From positions 38,212 through 102,211 of the forward strand of contig NZ_PXNQ02000014.1 in NCBI RefSeq assembly GCF_003007735.2: a stretch of DNA of 64,000 nt. The letters run 5' to 3'. This document shows, in pieces, positions 53,773 to 64,000 of this stretch. Made by a program: the position numbers and the translations under genes. Source of the stretch: Paracoccus methylarcula. Its GTDB lineage: Bacteria; Pseudomonadota; Alphaproteobacteria; Rhodobacterales; Rhodobacteraceae. How positions within the stretch are numbered: position 1 is the first letter of the stretch; each line of letters begins with the position of its first letter. The notes below the pieces were generated by a model, which was not told the origin of the DNA, did not search any database, and worked only from the letters and a program-made list of their open reading frames with translations.

Positions 53773-55938
53773 ATGACCCAGGCCAACTTCCTTCGAAATC
53801 CCTTCCCGGAACCCAAAGAACTGCCTTCGGGCACCCCCGAGGGGCCTGCGCGGTTCTTCAACCGCGAGCTGAGCTGGCTCAGCTTCAACTGGCGGGTCCT
53901 GGACGAGGCGAGGAACGCCCGGGTGCCGTTGTTGGAACGGTTGCGTTTCGTGTCGATCAGCGCGGGCAATCTCGATGAATTCTATACCGTCCGCGTGGCC
54001 GGCCTGCGCGAACTGGTGCGCGAAGGCAATACCTCGCCCTCCGATGACGGGCTGACCGCTGCCGAGCAGTTGAAGCTGATCGATGCCGATGCCCGCCGTC
54101 TGATGAGCGCGCAGCAGGGCGTCTGGAACCGGTTGCGGCGCGAGATGGAAGAGCAGGGGATCATGATCCTGTCGCGCGGCAATATCACCCGCGCGGAAGA
54201 GGAGTTCCTGCGGCAGCATTTCGAGAACAAGGTATTCCCGGTGCTCTCGCCGCTGGCCATCGACCCGGCGCATCCCTTTCCCTTCATTCCGAATGCCGGC
54301 TTTTCTCTGGCCCTGGAACTGGCGCGCGAAACCGACGGCCAGCGGATGCAGGCGCTGTTGCCGATCCCGGCACAGTTGCAGCGTTTCATCCCGCTGCCCG
54401 GCGGCCAGCGCTTCCTGCGGCTGGAGGATCTGTTGCTGATGCATCTGTCCAGCCTGTTTCCCGGCTACCGCGACACCGGGCATTGCGCCTTCCGGGTGCT
54501 GCGCGACAGCGATCTGGAGGTCGAGGAAGAGGCCGAGGACCTGGTCCGCGAATTCGAGACGGCGCTGAAACGGCGCCGCCGGGGCAGCGTGATCCGGCTC
54601 AAGATCACCGCCGGGGCGCCTGACCGGCTGCGGCGCCTGATCATGGAGGAACTGGAAGTCACCCGGGACGAGGTGGTCGAGGTCGAGGGGCTTCTGGGCA
54701 TGGCCGACTTGGGCGAACTCGTGCTGGACCATCGCCGCGACCTGTTATGGCCCGGCTTCACCCCGCGCGTGCCCGAGCGGGTGCAGGACCATCATGGCGA
54801 CATGTTCGCGGCGATCCGGCAAAAGGACATGCTGCTGCATCACCCATACGAGACTTTCGACATGGTGGTGCGTTTCCTGAACCAGGCAGCGCGCGATCCG
54901 AACGTGCTGGCGATCAAGCAGACGCTTTACCGCACCAGCCGCGACAGCCCGATCGTCGAGGCGCTGTGCGAGGCGGCCGAGGCGGGCAAATCCGTCACCG
55001 CTCTTGTCGAGTTGAAGGCGCGTTTCGACGAGGCCGCCAATATCCGCCAGTCACGGCGGCTGGAGCGGGCCGGGGCGCATGTCGTCTATGGTTTCGTGAA
55101 CTACAAGACCCATGCCAAGATCAGCACCGTGGTGCGGCGCGAGGGTGACGCGCTGGTGACCTATACCCATTACGGCACCGGCAATTACCACCCGATCACG
55201 GCGCGGATCTACACCGATCTGTCCATGTTCACCTGCGATCCGGCCTTGGGGAGGGACGCGACCAAGGTTTTCAATTACCTGTCGGGATATGTTCAACCGG
55301 ACGGGCTGGAGAACCTGTCGATCTCGCCCATCGACTTGAAGGAAAACCTGCTGGCCCTGATCGCACGCGAGGCCGAACTGGCCCGGCAGGGACGCCCGGC
55401 GGCGATCTGGGCCAAGATGAATTCGATCATCGAGACCGATGTGATCGAGGCGCTCTACGCGGCCAGCAATGCCGGGGTCCAGATCAGTCTCGTGGTGCGT
55501 GGGATTTGCGGGATAAGGCCAGGCATCAAGGGTTTGTCCGAAAATATTCGTGTGAAATCGATCATTGGCCGTTATCTCGAACATTCCCGTATCGTCTGCT
55601 TTGGCAATGGCCACGGACTGCCGTCGAAAAAGGCGCGGGTGTTCTTTTCCTCGGCCGACTGGATGGGGCGTAACCTGTCGCGGCGGGTGGAGACGCTGGT
55701 CGAATGCCATAACGAGACCGTCAAGGCCCAGATCACCAGCCAGATCATGGCCGCGAACATGGCCGACGAGGCGCAGAGCTGGCTCTTGCAGCCGGATGGG
55801 CGATTTGTCCGCTACCTGCCCGACGGGCGCGAGGATCTGTTCAACTGTCATCGCTTCTTCATGGAAAACCCGTCGCTTTCGGGGCGTGGCACGGCAGGTG
55901 CGCGTGACGTGCCGGCATTGACCCATTCTGCCGATTGA
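53773..55938 (+). CDS. ppk: Polyphosphate kinase PPK1
   Basis: Reversible synthesis of polyphosphate from ATP. The 721-residue protein has the N-terminal [20 protein letters not shown], then [20 protein letters not shown]. The two phospholipase-D-like catalytic histidines lie in [16 protein letters not shown] (the autophosphorylated His) and ICGIRPG... [23 protein letters not shown] and [19 protein letters not shown] are also typical. Full length. Paired with ppx, 56 bp downstream. Confidence 0.96.
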   Translation: MTQANFLRNPFPEPKELPSGTPEGPARFFNRELSWLSFNWRVLDEARNARVPLLERLRFVSISAGNLDEFYTVRVAGLRELVREGNTSPSDDGLTAAEQLKLIDADARRLMSAQQGVWNRLRREMEEQGIMILSRGNITRAEEEFLRQHFENKVFPVLSPLAIDPAHPFPFIPNAGFSLALELARETDGQRMQALLPIPAQLQRFIPLPGGQRFLRLEDLLLMHLSSLFPGYRDTGHCAFRVLRDSDLEVEEEAEDLVREFETALKRRRRGSVIRLKITAGAPDRLRRLIMEELEVTRDEVVEVEGLLGMADLGELVLDHRRDLLWPGFTPRVPERVQDHHGDMFAAIRQKDMLLHHPYETFDMVVRFLNQAARDPNVLAIKQTLYRTSRDSPIVEALCEAAEAGKSVTALVELKARFDEAANIRQSRRLERAGAHVVYGFVNYKTHAKISTVVRREGDALVTYTHYGTGNYHPITARIYTDLSMFTCDPALGRDATKVFNYLSGYVQPDGLENLSISPIDLKENLLALIAREAELARQGRPAAIWAKMNSIIETDVIEALYAASNAGVQISLVVRGICGIRPGIKGLSENIRVKSIIGRYLEHSRIVCFGNGHGLPSKKARVFFSSADWMGRNLSRRVETLVECHNETVKAQITSQIMAANMADEAQSWLLQPDGRFVRYLPDGREDLFNCHRFFMENPSLSGRGTAGARDVPALTHSAD

Positions 55939-55994
55939 CGGGCGATGCGGATCACGCCATTAACGAAGGCGATGCGCAAGCAGGGGGCTTTGCA

Positions 55995-57533
55995 ATGAAC
56001 GGCGTCCGCATTTCGACCGGGCAGGTGGTAGAGCCTTTCGGCGACAATTTCTATGCCAAGCTGCCAAAGCGCGCCTTGTCACGGGTCGGAGTGGTCGATG
56101 TCGGCTCGAACTCGATCCGGCTGGTGGTGTTCGACGGCGCCGCGCGCTCGCCGGCCTATTTCTACAATGAAAAGGTCATGGCCGGGCTGGGGCAGGACAT
56201 GGCCACGACCGGACGACTGAACCCGGCGGGGGTCGAGCGAGGATTCGCGGCGCTGCGCCGTTTCGCGGCCCTTGCCAAGGGCATGGATATCGAGCCATTG
56301 ACCTGCGTGGCAACCGCGGCGGTGCGCGAGGCCGAGGACGGGCCGGAATTCCAGGAACGCGTCGAGCGTGAAACCGGCCTCAAGCTCTGGGTCATCGATG
56401 GCGAGGAAGAGGCGCGGCTGTCGGCGCAGGGCGTGCTGCTGGGCTGGCCCGAGGCCAAGGGGCTGGTCTGCGATATCGGCGGCAACTCGATGGAACTGGC
56501 CGAGGTCGAGGGCGGCAAGGTCGGCCGTCGCGCCACCTCGCAGCTTGGGCCGTTCCGGCTCCAGCAGGTGCAGGGCGGCAAGGACGGGCTGAGGAAACAT
56601 ATCCGCGAGATCATGGCGGAGCTGGCCGCGAAGCTGGGCACCGATCATGAACGGATCTACCTGGTCGGCGGGTCCTGGCGTGCCATTGCCCGGCTGGACA
56701 TGGAGCGGACCGGCTATCCCATGACCGTGCTGCATGAATACCGCATGACGCCGGATTCGGTGAACGAGACGGTGGACTGGATTTCCGAGAACGATCTGAA
56801 CCAGTTGCGTGGCCGCGTCGGTATCTCGTCTTCGCGGATGGAACTGGTGCCGCTGGCATCACGGGTGCTGTCTGAACTGATCGCGACATTCAAGCCGACC
56901 GAGCTGGCGGTTTCCAGCTACGGTATCCGCGAGGGGCTGCTCTACGAACAGATGTCCGACCGGTTGCGCCAGCGCGATCCGCTGATCGAACTGGCCCGGT
57001 TCACCGAAAGGCAAATGGCCCGGATGCCCGGATTCGGCAAGCAGCTATACCAGTTTCTCTTGCCGATCTTCCAGGACGCTCCGCCCGAGCGGGAACGCCT
57101 CATCCGTGCCGCCTGCCTGCTGCATGACACGACATGGCGCGCCCATCCCGATTACCGCGCCGAGGTCTGTTTCGATAATGTGACCCGCGCCAATATGGCG
57201 GCGCTGAGCCATCAGGAACGGATCTTCCTGGGATTGGCACTGCTGCACCGCTACAAGAACAGCCGCTCGAAATCGCCGATGGCGCCGCTCTTTGAACTGC
57301 TGTCCAGGGACGAGTTGCGCGAGGCCGAGATCCTGGGCAAGGCGATGCGCTTCGGCGCGATGTTCTCGATCGACGACCCGTCCGAGGCCGGGGCGCTCAG
57401 ATATCGGCCCGATGAAGGACAGCTTGAGCTGAAGCTGACGGCGACGGGGCGGAAGCTGGCCGGAGAAGTGGTCGAGTCCCGCTTCAGATCCCTGTGCAAC
57501 TCGATGGGAGTCGAGCCCGTCGTCAGCGTGTAA
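55995..57533 (+). CDS. ppx: Exopolyphosphatase (Ppx/GppA family)
   Basis: Releases phosphate from polyphosphate and/or hydrolyses pppGpp. The 512-residue protein has an ASKHA phosphate loop VVDVGSNSIRLVVFDG (about 32-47), ATAAVREAEDGPEFQERVERETG, IDGEEEARLSAQGVL, CDIGGNSMELAEV (second loop) and GSWRAIARLDM. The C-terminal half (about 320-512) is an HD-like helical domain with LLHDTTWRAHP. ATG 55995 has AGGGGG upstream; the frame stays open 60 bases further up without conserved sequence. The pairing with ppk implies co-control of polyphosphate level. Confidence 0.94.
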   Translation: MNGVRISTGQVVEPFGDNFYAKLPKRALSRVGVVDVGSNSIRLVVFDGAARSPAYFYNEKVMAGLGQDMATTGRLNPAGVERGFAALRRFAALAKGMDIEPLTCVATAAVREAEDGPEFQERVERETGLKLWVIDGEEEARLSAQGVLLGWPEAKGLVCDIGGNSMELAEVEGGKVGRRATSQLGPFRLQQVQGGKDGLRKHIREIMAELAAKLGTDHERIYLVGGSWRAIARLDMERTGYPMTVLHEYRMTPDSVNETVDWISENDLNQLRGRVGISSSRMELVPLASRVLSELIATFKPTELAVSSYGIREGLLYEQMSDRLRQRDPLIELARFTERQMARMPGFGKQLYQFLLPIFQDAPPERERLIRAACLLHDTTWRAHPDYRAEVCFDNVTRANMAALSHQERIFLGLALLHRYKNSRSKSPMAPLFELLSRDELREAEILGKAMRFGAMFSIDDPSEAGALRYRPDEGQLELKLTATGRKLAGEVVESRFRSLCNSMGVEPVVSV

Positions 57534-57538
57534 GCGGT

Positions 57539-58294
57539 TCAGGCAGGGGTTTTCCGCAAGGCGGGAAGGCCGACGCCGGTCGATTCGAAACCGCCATCGA
57601 CGGCAAGGACCTGCCCGGTAATGTAGCTGGCCTTCTCGCTTGCCAGGAAGGTGATCGCCTCGGCCAGCTCTTCCTCGCTGCCATAGCGGTTCAGCGGGAT
57701 CGCGTCGTGATAGGCGGCGATGATTTCCGGGCTGTGGACGGCCATGGCCAGCTTGGTGCGCACCGGGCCGGGGGCGACGCAATTGGCGCGGATCCCGTAT
57801 TCGCCGAGTTCCGCGGCCTGCTGGCGGGTCAGCTGGATGACGGCGGCCTTGGAGGTGCCATAGGCCACCCGCAGCGTCGAGCCGCGCAGACCCGAGATCG
57901 AGGCGATGTTCACGATGGCGCCACCCTGTTTCCTCAGCGCCGGAATGCAGACCTGGCTGACAAGGAATGTCCCGTCCAGGTTGGTGGCCATGACGGCGCG
58001 CCAGCGGGCGAAATCGGTTTGCTCGATGGGGCCGAAATCGGCGATCCCGGCATTGTTTACCAGCGCGTCGATGCGGCCGGTCCGGGCTATGACCTCGGCA
58101 ACCATCGCCTCGACCTGGTCGGGCTCCGAGATGTCGCAATCGACGGCGAAACCCTGCGCGATCCCCGGTGCGACGCGTGCCAGTTCCTCGCTGTCGCGGT
58201 CTACCAATGCGACCTGCCAGCCCTCGGCCGCGAACAGCCTGGCCGTCGCAAGACCGATCCCGCGTGCCGCGCCGGTGACGATTGCCGTTTTCAT
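57539..58294 (-). CDS. Short-chain dehydrogenase/reductase
   Basis: Classical SDR of 251 residues using NAD(P). Cofactor loop TGAARGIGLATARLFA (TGxxxGIG), NNAGIADFG (NNAG), catalytic set Asn-Ser-Tyr-Lys with SISG and YGTSKAA, and ANCVAPGPVRTKL. The acidic Asp in LVDRDSEE favours NAD. The C-terminal SYITGQVLAVDGGFESTG is standard. The substrate is unknown. The start at 58294 has AGGAGGAA upstream. It is convergent with ppx (5-bp gap) and lies downstream of the groEL terminator. Confidence 0.88.
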   Translation of the reverse strand: MKTAIVTGAARGIGLATARLFAAEGWQVALVDRDSEELARVAPGIAQGFAVDCDISEPDQVEAMVAEVIARTGRIDALVNNAGIADFGPIEQTDFARWRAVMATNLDGTFLVSQVCIPALRKQGGAIVNIASISGLRGSTLRVAYGTSKAAVIQLTRQQAAELGEYGIRANCVAPGPVRTKLAMAVHSPEIIAAYHDAIPLNRYGSEEELAEAITFLASEKASYITGQVLAVDGGFESTGVGLPALRKTPA

Positions 58295-58341
58295 TGCATT
58301 TCCTCCTGCTCGATTGCTGCCATTCATAGCCCGGTCACCGC

Positions 58342-58371
58342 AAAAGAAAAGGGCGCCCGAAGGCGCCCTTT
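58342..58371 (-). terminator. Rho-independent terminator of groESL
   Basis: On the minus strand AAAGGGCGCC-TTCG-GGCGCCCTTT is a perfect 10-bp stem with a UUCG-type tetraloop, followed by TCTTTTG. It lies 28 bases past the groEL stop. Confidence 0.9.
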
Positions 58372-58399
58372 CCGTATCTGCCAGAGGGCAGGGGGATGA

Positions 58400-60070
<1,671 letters not shown>

Positions 60071-60105
60071 CTATCGTGAAGTTGCGTATCCGGGGCGCGG
60101 CTGGA

Positions 60106-60393
60106 TCAGCCGATGATGCCCAGGATGTCGCTTTCCTTCATGATCAGCAGCTCTTCGCCGTCAACGGTGACTTCGGTGCCCGACCATTTGCCGAACAGCA
60201 CACGGTCGCCGGCCTTGACAGCCGGTGCGATCAGCTCGCCCGAATCCTTGCGCGCGCCTTCGCCGACCGAGATGATCTCTCCCTCTGCGGGCTTTTCCTT
60301 GGCGCTGTCGGGGATGATAAGACCGCCCTTGGTCTTTTCGTCCGATTCGACGCGGCGGACCAGCACGCGGTCATGCAGCGGTTTGAATGCCAT
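60106..60393 (-). CDS. groES: 10-kDa co-chaperonin GroES
   Basis: Heptameric lid of GroEL. The 95-residue protein [20 protein letters not shown] continues with [20 protein letters not shown], holding the mobile loop that contacts GroEL (GGLIIPD), then [21 protein letters not shown]. Start at 60393. First gene of groESL, controlled by the CIRCE element upstream. Confidence 0.98.
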   Translation of the reverse strand: MAFKPLHDRVLVRRVESDEKTKGGLIIPDSAKEKPAEGEIISVGEGARKDSGELIAPAVKAGDRVLFGKWSGTEVTVDGEELLIMKESDILGIIG

Positions 60394-60431
60394 TGGTGAA
60401 CACTCCGATGTTTCAGGTTGCAGTGTCTTTG

Positions 60432-60458
60432 TTGGCACTCACTACCGGTGAGTGCCAA
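60432..60458 (-). promoter_or_regulatory. CIRCE element (HrcA operator) of groESL
   Basis: TTGGCACTC (60432-60440), nine bases, GAGTGCCAA (60450-60458): a perfect inverted repeat. The consensus is TTAGCACTC-N9-GAGTGCTAA; here position 3 and its partner are both changed, so symmetry is kept. It lies between the promoter and groES, where HrcA represses in the absence of heat stress (known mechanism). Confidence 0.92.
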
Positions 60459-60465
60459 TGGCGTT

Positions 60466-60494
60466 GATCTAGGCAAGTGCTGCGCGGCTGTCAA
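60466..60494 (-). promoter_or_regulatory. Promoter of groESL
   Basis: On the minus strand TTGACA (60489-60494) and TAGATC (60466-60471) with a 17-base spacer; the predicted start falls at or just before the CIRCE. A housekeeping-type site, consistent with HrcA rather than a heat-shock sigma factor controlling the operon. Confidence 0.7.
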
Positions 60495-60595
60495 CGGGGA
60501 GTGCGGACAATTCGACGGACATTTCGCTAGCGGGGGGCGTTGAAACATGCCAGCCTGCCCCGCATATGACAGTTCAAGAGGAAGGCGGGTTTCGG

Positions 60596-61606
60596 ATGCG
60601 GGTTTTGCTGGCGGGTTTGTTTGCGCTTTGGGCCGGTGCGGCGGGTGCGATGAGCTGCGAGGGCAGGAACCTCATCGAGGCGCTGCCAAAGGATAGGCAG
60701 GACCGGCTGGATGCGGCGGTCGCCGAAACGCCCTATCACAGCGGCATCCTGTGGCGCGCCACCAAGGGTCGGGCATGGATCACGCTGGTCGGCACCTATC
60801 ATTTTCCCGATCCCAGGCATCAACACATGCTGGAGCGTCTGGCCAAACCGCTGGACGAGGCCGCCGCCCTGTATGTCGAGGCCGGTCCCCGGGAAGAGGC
60901 GCGGCTGACCCGGGCATTGACCGAAGATCCTTCGCTGATGGTGAATGAGGATGGGCCCACATTGCCCGAACGGCTGACCAGGGCCGAATGGGAAACGCTG
61001 TCCGAGGCCATGGCCGAACGTGGATTGCCCGCCGCCGTGACCGCCAAGCTGCGCCCCTGGTATGTGGCGATGATGATCGGCGTTTCTCCTTGCGTGCTGC
61101 AGGGGGCGGCGCAGACAGGTGAAATTCAGGGGCTCGATCACCTGCTGATGGATAAGGCCGAGGAGATGGAATTGCCGATCCGCGCGCTCGAGCCCTGGGA
61201 CACCGTATTCACCCTGTTCTCGGGCATGACCGCCGAGGAAGAGGAAAACATGATCCGTTCGGCATTGCCCGCCGCAATCTATGCCGACGATTATGCCGTG
61301 ACCCTGACGGATGCCTATTTCGCGGGGGATATATGGGCGATCTGGGAATTTGGCCGTTTCGACGCCTATGAGAACTCGGGTCTCGACAAGGCAGAGGTGG
61401 ACGAGCAGTTCACCTTCGCCCAGACCCGGCTGATGGATCGGCGGAATCAAAGCTGGATCGAACGGCTGACAGGCGGGGCAGAAGCCGCGGCGCAAGAGGG
61501 CAAGGGGGTCGTCGCGGGCTTCGGCGCCCTGCATCTACCGGGCGAAAGGGGCGTGCTGCGGCTTCTGGAGAACCGGGGCTGGAGGATCGAACGGCTGGAT
61601 GGATAG
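60596..61606 (+). CDS. Exported TraB/GumN-family protein
   Basis: A 336-residue periplasmic protein. The signal peptide is MRVLLAGLFALWAGAAGA. TraB/GumN features: GTYHFPDPRHQHMLERL (Gly-x-x-His motif, about 60-76), YVEAGPREEARL (an acidic metal-site strand), EIQGLDHLLMDKAEE, and the C-terminal GFGALHLPGERGVLRLLENRGW with the conserved Gly-Ala-x-His-Leu. The family is thought to be metal-dependent peptidase-like; its role is unproven. The start at 60596 has GAGGAAGG upstream. Divergent from groESL. Confidence 0.82.
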   Translation: MRVLLAGLFALWAGAAGAMSCEGRNLIEALPKDRQDRLDAAVAETPYHSGILWRATKGRAWITLVGTYHFPDPRHQHMLERLAKPLDEAAALYVEAGPREEARLTRALTEDPSLMVNEDGPTLPERLTRAEWETLSEAMAERGLPAAVTAKLRPWYVAMMIGVSPCVLQGAAQTGEIQGLDHLLMDKAEEMELPIRALEPWDTVFTLFSGMTAEEEENMIRSALPAAIYADDYAVTLTDAYFAGDIWAIWEFGRFDAYENSGLDKAEVDEQFTFAQTRLMDRRNQSWIERLTGGAEAAAQEGKGVVAGFGALHLPGERGVLRLLENRGWRIERLDG

Positions 61607-61691
61607 CCGCTGATCCATATGCTGCAGAGGGCTGGGAACTTCGAGCGGGAAATTCCGGATTCCTGCCTGGAATCATTGGATGCGGGATGCG

Positions 61692-63611
61692 TCAGCCAAG
61701 GGGCGTGCGTTGGGGCTGGCCACCAAGATCCGCCCCGGTTTCCTGTTGGCTTCCGGAAGGGGATGGCGGATCGTCGGCATTGTCGGCGAAACGATTCATC
61801 AATGCGGTTTCAAGCGTGCGGTTCAGTTCCCGGCTGAGCTGGATATATTCGGGGTTCTGCTCCAACGGAACGCCGGGCTTCCAGACCTCGGCCAATTCCC
61901 GCAGCGAGGCGCGGTCGAGCCGGTAGAAGATCTTTTCAAGCTCGGCCGCCTCGAAGGCGGAGAGGCCCGCATTCTCCAGCACATAGCGGCCGGCGCGCAG
62001 CGAGCTGTCGAACAATTCGCGCACGATGTCATTCGCCCCGGCGGCATAGAGCTGGTAGACATTCACCCGGTCGCGGGCGCGGGCGATGATATGCAGATCG
62101 GGGCGGCGTTCGCGCGCATATGTGATCAGCTTCAGATTGGCGGCCGGATCGTCCAGCGCCGCGACAAGGATCCGGGCCTTTTCCAATCCGGCGGCGGCAA
62201 GGATCTCGGGCCGCGTCGGATCGCCGAAATAACCCTTGAAGCCAAAGCGGCGCATGACCTGGATCACCTTGAGATCGTGGTCCAGGACCGTGGTTCGAAA
62301 GCCCGACATGGTGACCATGCGATTGATGACCTGGCCGAAACGGCCGACGCCGGCGATGATGATCGGCTGTTGCTCGTCGATATCGTCATCGGGTGTATCG
62401 GGCTCTGACATCTCGCTGAGGCGGCGCCTGATCTGTGCGTGGATGATGAATAGCAGGGGCGTCACCAGCATGGAGAGCGCGATGACCAGCAGGAAACCCT
62501 TGGCGAGATCCTCGGGCAGAATGGCCAGCGCGACCGCGTAGGAGATCAGGACGAAGCCGAATTCCCCCGCCTGTGCGAGTGACAGGGTGAAGAGCGAGCG
62601 ATCCTTTCGCCCCATTCTTGCCCGGTAGGCGATCAGCCAGAGCACCGCGGCCTTGGTGCCGATCAGCGCGGTGGTGACGCCAAGCACCGGGACCGGCTTG
62701 TCGAACAAGAGCTGGAAATCCATTCCCGCGCCGACGGTGATGAAGAACAGGCCGAGAAGCAGGCCCTTGAAGGGCTCGATCTGCGATTCCAATTCGTGCC
62801 GGAATTCGGACCCGGCCAGCATCACCCCGGCCAGAAATGTCCCCAGGGCGGGGGACAGGCCGACGAGGATCATCAGCGAGGCGATCCCGACGACGATCAG
62901 CAGCGCCATCGCCGTTTCCATCTCGCGCAGATGGGACGAGACGACGAAGCGGAAGACCGGGCGGATCAGGTATTGCCCGATCAGGATTACCGCGCCGACC
63001 GCGGCCAGCGTGGCCAATGTCGCGGCCCAGCCCGGCAGGTTCGCCATCAGCGCTTCGCCGATATGGTCCTCGCCATGCCCCGCCTCGCCATGCGGAGCGG
63101 CGGGGGCCAGCAGCGGCATCAGCGCGATCATCGGGATCACGGCGATGTCCTGCGTCAGCAATACGGAAAAGGCCGAGCGCCCGCCGCCCGTCTGCATCAG
63201 TCCCTTCTCTGTCAGCGTCTGCAGCACGATCGCGGTCGAGCTGAGCGACAGGATCATCCCGACCGTCAATGCCACCGGCCAGTCGAGGCCGAGCCCGACC
63301 CCGATCAGCGCGATGAGCAGGATCGTGCTCAGGATTTGCGTGCCGCCAAGCCCGATCAGCTTGCGGCGCATGTTCCACAGGCTGCGGGGCTCCAGTTCCA
63401 GCCCGATCAGGAACAGCATCATGACCACGCCGAATTCCGCGAAATGCTGCAGATCGCTCATTTCCGAGCCGGTCAGGTTCAGGACCGGGCCGATCAGGAT
63501 GCCGCAGATCAGGTAACCCAGGACCGAACCGAGCCCCAAGCGCGCCGATAGCGGCACGGCGATCACCATCGTGATCAGATAGACGGTGGCCAGCAGCAGG
63601 AAATTTTCCAT
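61692..63611 (-). CDS. CPA2 monovalent cation:proton antiporter, KefB-like, with RCK domain
   Basis: A 639-residue antiporter. Residues about 1-385 form some 12 membrane helices of the CPA2 exchanger (GLGSVLGYLICGILIGPVLN, GVVMMLFLIGLELEPRSLW, LSLSSTAIVLQTL, SVLLTQDIAVIPMIA). Residues about 405-530 form a TrkA-N/RCK nucleotide-binding domain starting IIIAGVGRFGQVINRM, with LDHDLKVIQVMRRFGFKGYFGD and ARARDRVNVYQLYAAGANDIV. The helical tail is linked to regulation. Kef proteins export potassium under electrophile stress with glutathione control (known); whether this one is glutathione-gated cannot be told. The ATG overlaps the stop of the upstream gene (TAATG). Confidence 0.92.
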   Translation of the reverse strand: MENFLLLATVYLITMVIAVPLSARLGLGSVLGYLICGILIGPVLNLTGSEMSDLQHFAEFGVVMMLFLIGLELEPRSLWNMRRKLIGLGGTQILSTILLIALIGVGLGLDWPVALTVGMILSLSSTAIVLQTLTEKGLMQTGGGRSAFSVLLTQDIAVIPMIALMPLLAPAAPHGEAGHGEDHIGEALMANLPGWAATLATLAAVGAVILIGQYLIRPVFRFVVSSHLREMETAMALLIVVGIASLMILVGLSPALGTFLAGVMLAGSEFRHELESQIEPFKGLLLGLFFITVGAGMDFQLLFDKPVPVLGVTTALIGTKAAVLWLIAYRARMGRKDRSLFTLSLAQAGEFGFVLISYAVALAILPEDLAKGFLLVIALSMLVTPLLFIIHAQIRRRLSEMSEPDTPDDDIDEQQPIIIAGVGRFGQVINRMVTMSGFRTTVLDHDLKVIQVMRRFGFKGYFGDPTRPEILAAAGLEKARILVAALDDPAANLKLITYARERRPDLHIIARARDRVNVYQLYAAGANDIVRELFDSSLRAGRYVLENAGLSAFEAAELEKIFYRLDRASLRELAEVWKPGVPLEQNPEYIQLSRELNRTLETALMNRFADNADDPPSPSGSQQETGADLGGQPQRTPLG

Positions 63612-64000
63612 TACTGTCCGCTTAGCACCGAAAGCTGCTTTGTCCGCCCGCCCGCGACATAGGTGATCCGGCTGTTTCCGATCTCGGTGATCTTGCCGCC
63701 ATTGATCTTGTCGCCAAGGCGCAGGGTGATGACCTTGCCGTTGGACAGGCGGATCAGGGCGCGGCTGGCCTTGCCGGCGCCGATCGTGCCGATGATCTGG
63801 GTGCGGTTGATCCTGATACCGTCCTTGACCGTCGCCGCAGAGGCGACCGAGGACGGGGTCCGTCCAGCGGAGATCTGTTTGGCAACCTCTGGTTCCTTCT
63901 CTGCCTCGGGCGGGGTGTATTGCTGCTGACGCGCGGCGGCGGCGCGGGCCTCGGCCTCTGCCTGGGCACGGGCGCGGGCCTCGGCGGCGGCACGGGCCTG
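63611..64000 (-). CDS. C-terminal part of an Ala/Arg/Glu-rich protein with a PilP/GspC-like end (cut by window edge)
   Basis: The visible part (about 129 residues) has a repetitive Ala-Glu-Ala-Arg helix (QARAAAEARARAQAEAEARA), likely coiled coil. Then comes a linker TPPEAEKEPEVAKQ and a compact beta-rich end: IIGTIGAGKASRALIRLSNG, VITLRLGDKINGGKITEIGN and RITYVAGGRTKQLSV. That end resembles the small beta domain of PilP/GspC-type proteins (weak resemblance). The N-terminus lies to the right of 64000. The stop overlaps the kefB-like start, so the two are translated together. Confidence 0.7.
   Translation of the reverse strand, partial: QARAAAEARARAQAEAEARAAAARQQQYTPPEAEKEPEVAKQISAGRTPSSVASAATVKDGIRINRTQIIGTIGAGKASRALIRLSNGKVITLRLGDKINGGKITEIGNSRITYVAGGRTKQLSVLSGQ

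Noticed and set aside
51796..54732. Reverse open frame of 978 codons
   Set aside because: Antisense to perM, hdaA and ppk; low-complexity Gln/Arg/Gly/Pro composition.

Overview
The window reads as a chromosomal segment of a high-GC alphaproteobacterium of the Rhodobacteraceae/Paracoccaceae group, most like Paracoccus (inferred, no search run). Supporting signs are a division and cell-wall (dcw) cluster with a DUF2484 gene after murC, an IscR with one cysteine, a circularly permuted two-piece tmRNA gene, a short ProS, GapR, HdaA, and a phosphatidylethanolamine N-methyltransferase beside psd and pssA. I see no prophage, insertion sequence, CRISPR array or tRNA gene.

Layout. 1-314: start of trpC, running off the left edge. 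449-4662: biotin ECF transporter bioMNY, followed without a clear break by an acyl-CoA ligase and a thiolase. 4652-11262: nitroreductase, icd, a secreted beta-propeller-like protein, a protein made of two tandem HD domains, an alpha/beta hydrolase, iscR and a DUF1989 protein. 11380-28462: ftsW-murG-murC-DUF2484-small membrane protein, a reverse-strand YHS gene, murB, a Hint-domain protein, ddl-ftsQ-ftsA-ftsZ, then lpxC, bamD and recN. 28532-35398 is more accessory: gapR with a truncated copy upstream, a cupin, a divergent MFS/MerR pair with a textbook MerR operator, a DmdA-like demethylase with a MetF-like reductase, and a GFA/DUF6151 protein. 35718-41622: urea transporter urtABCDE. 41969-44034: psd-pssA-pmtA, a route from CDP-diacylglycerol to phosphatidylcholine. 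44112-44428: ssrA (tmRNA), reverse strand. 44536-49697: livKGFHM. 49814-57533: DUF2937-proS, then perM-hdaA-ppk-ppx. 57539-60494: an SDR and groESL with CIRCE. 60596-64000: a GumN/TraB protein, a KefB-type antiporter and a partial coiled-coil protein.

Three conserved genes (murB, ftsZ, urtB) are each split by a frameshift, and each is restored by adding one base. murB and ftsZ are essential, so base-level assembly errors are the likeliest cause; I annotate each as one gene.

The points most worth following are: the bioMNY-ligase-thiolase block, whose thiolase lacks the usual second catalytic cysteine; the tandem HD protein; the truncated GapR copy; the Hint protein sitting inside the dcw cluster behind 800 bp without genes; the DmdA-like/MetF-like one-carbon pair; and several clear operators (upstream of icd, at MerR/MFS, upstream of DUF6151, and a CIRCE variant that stays symmetric).
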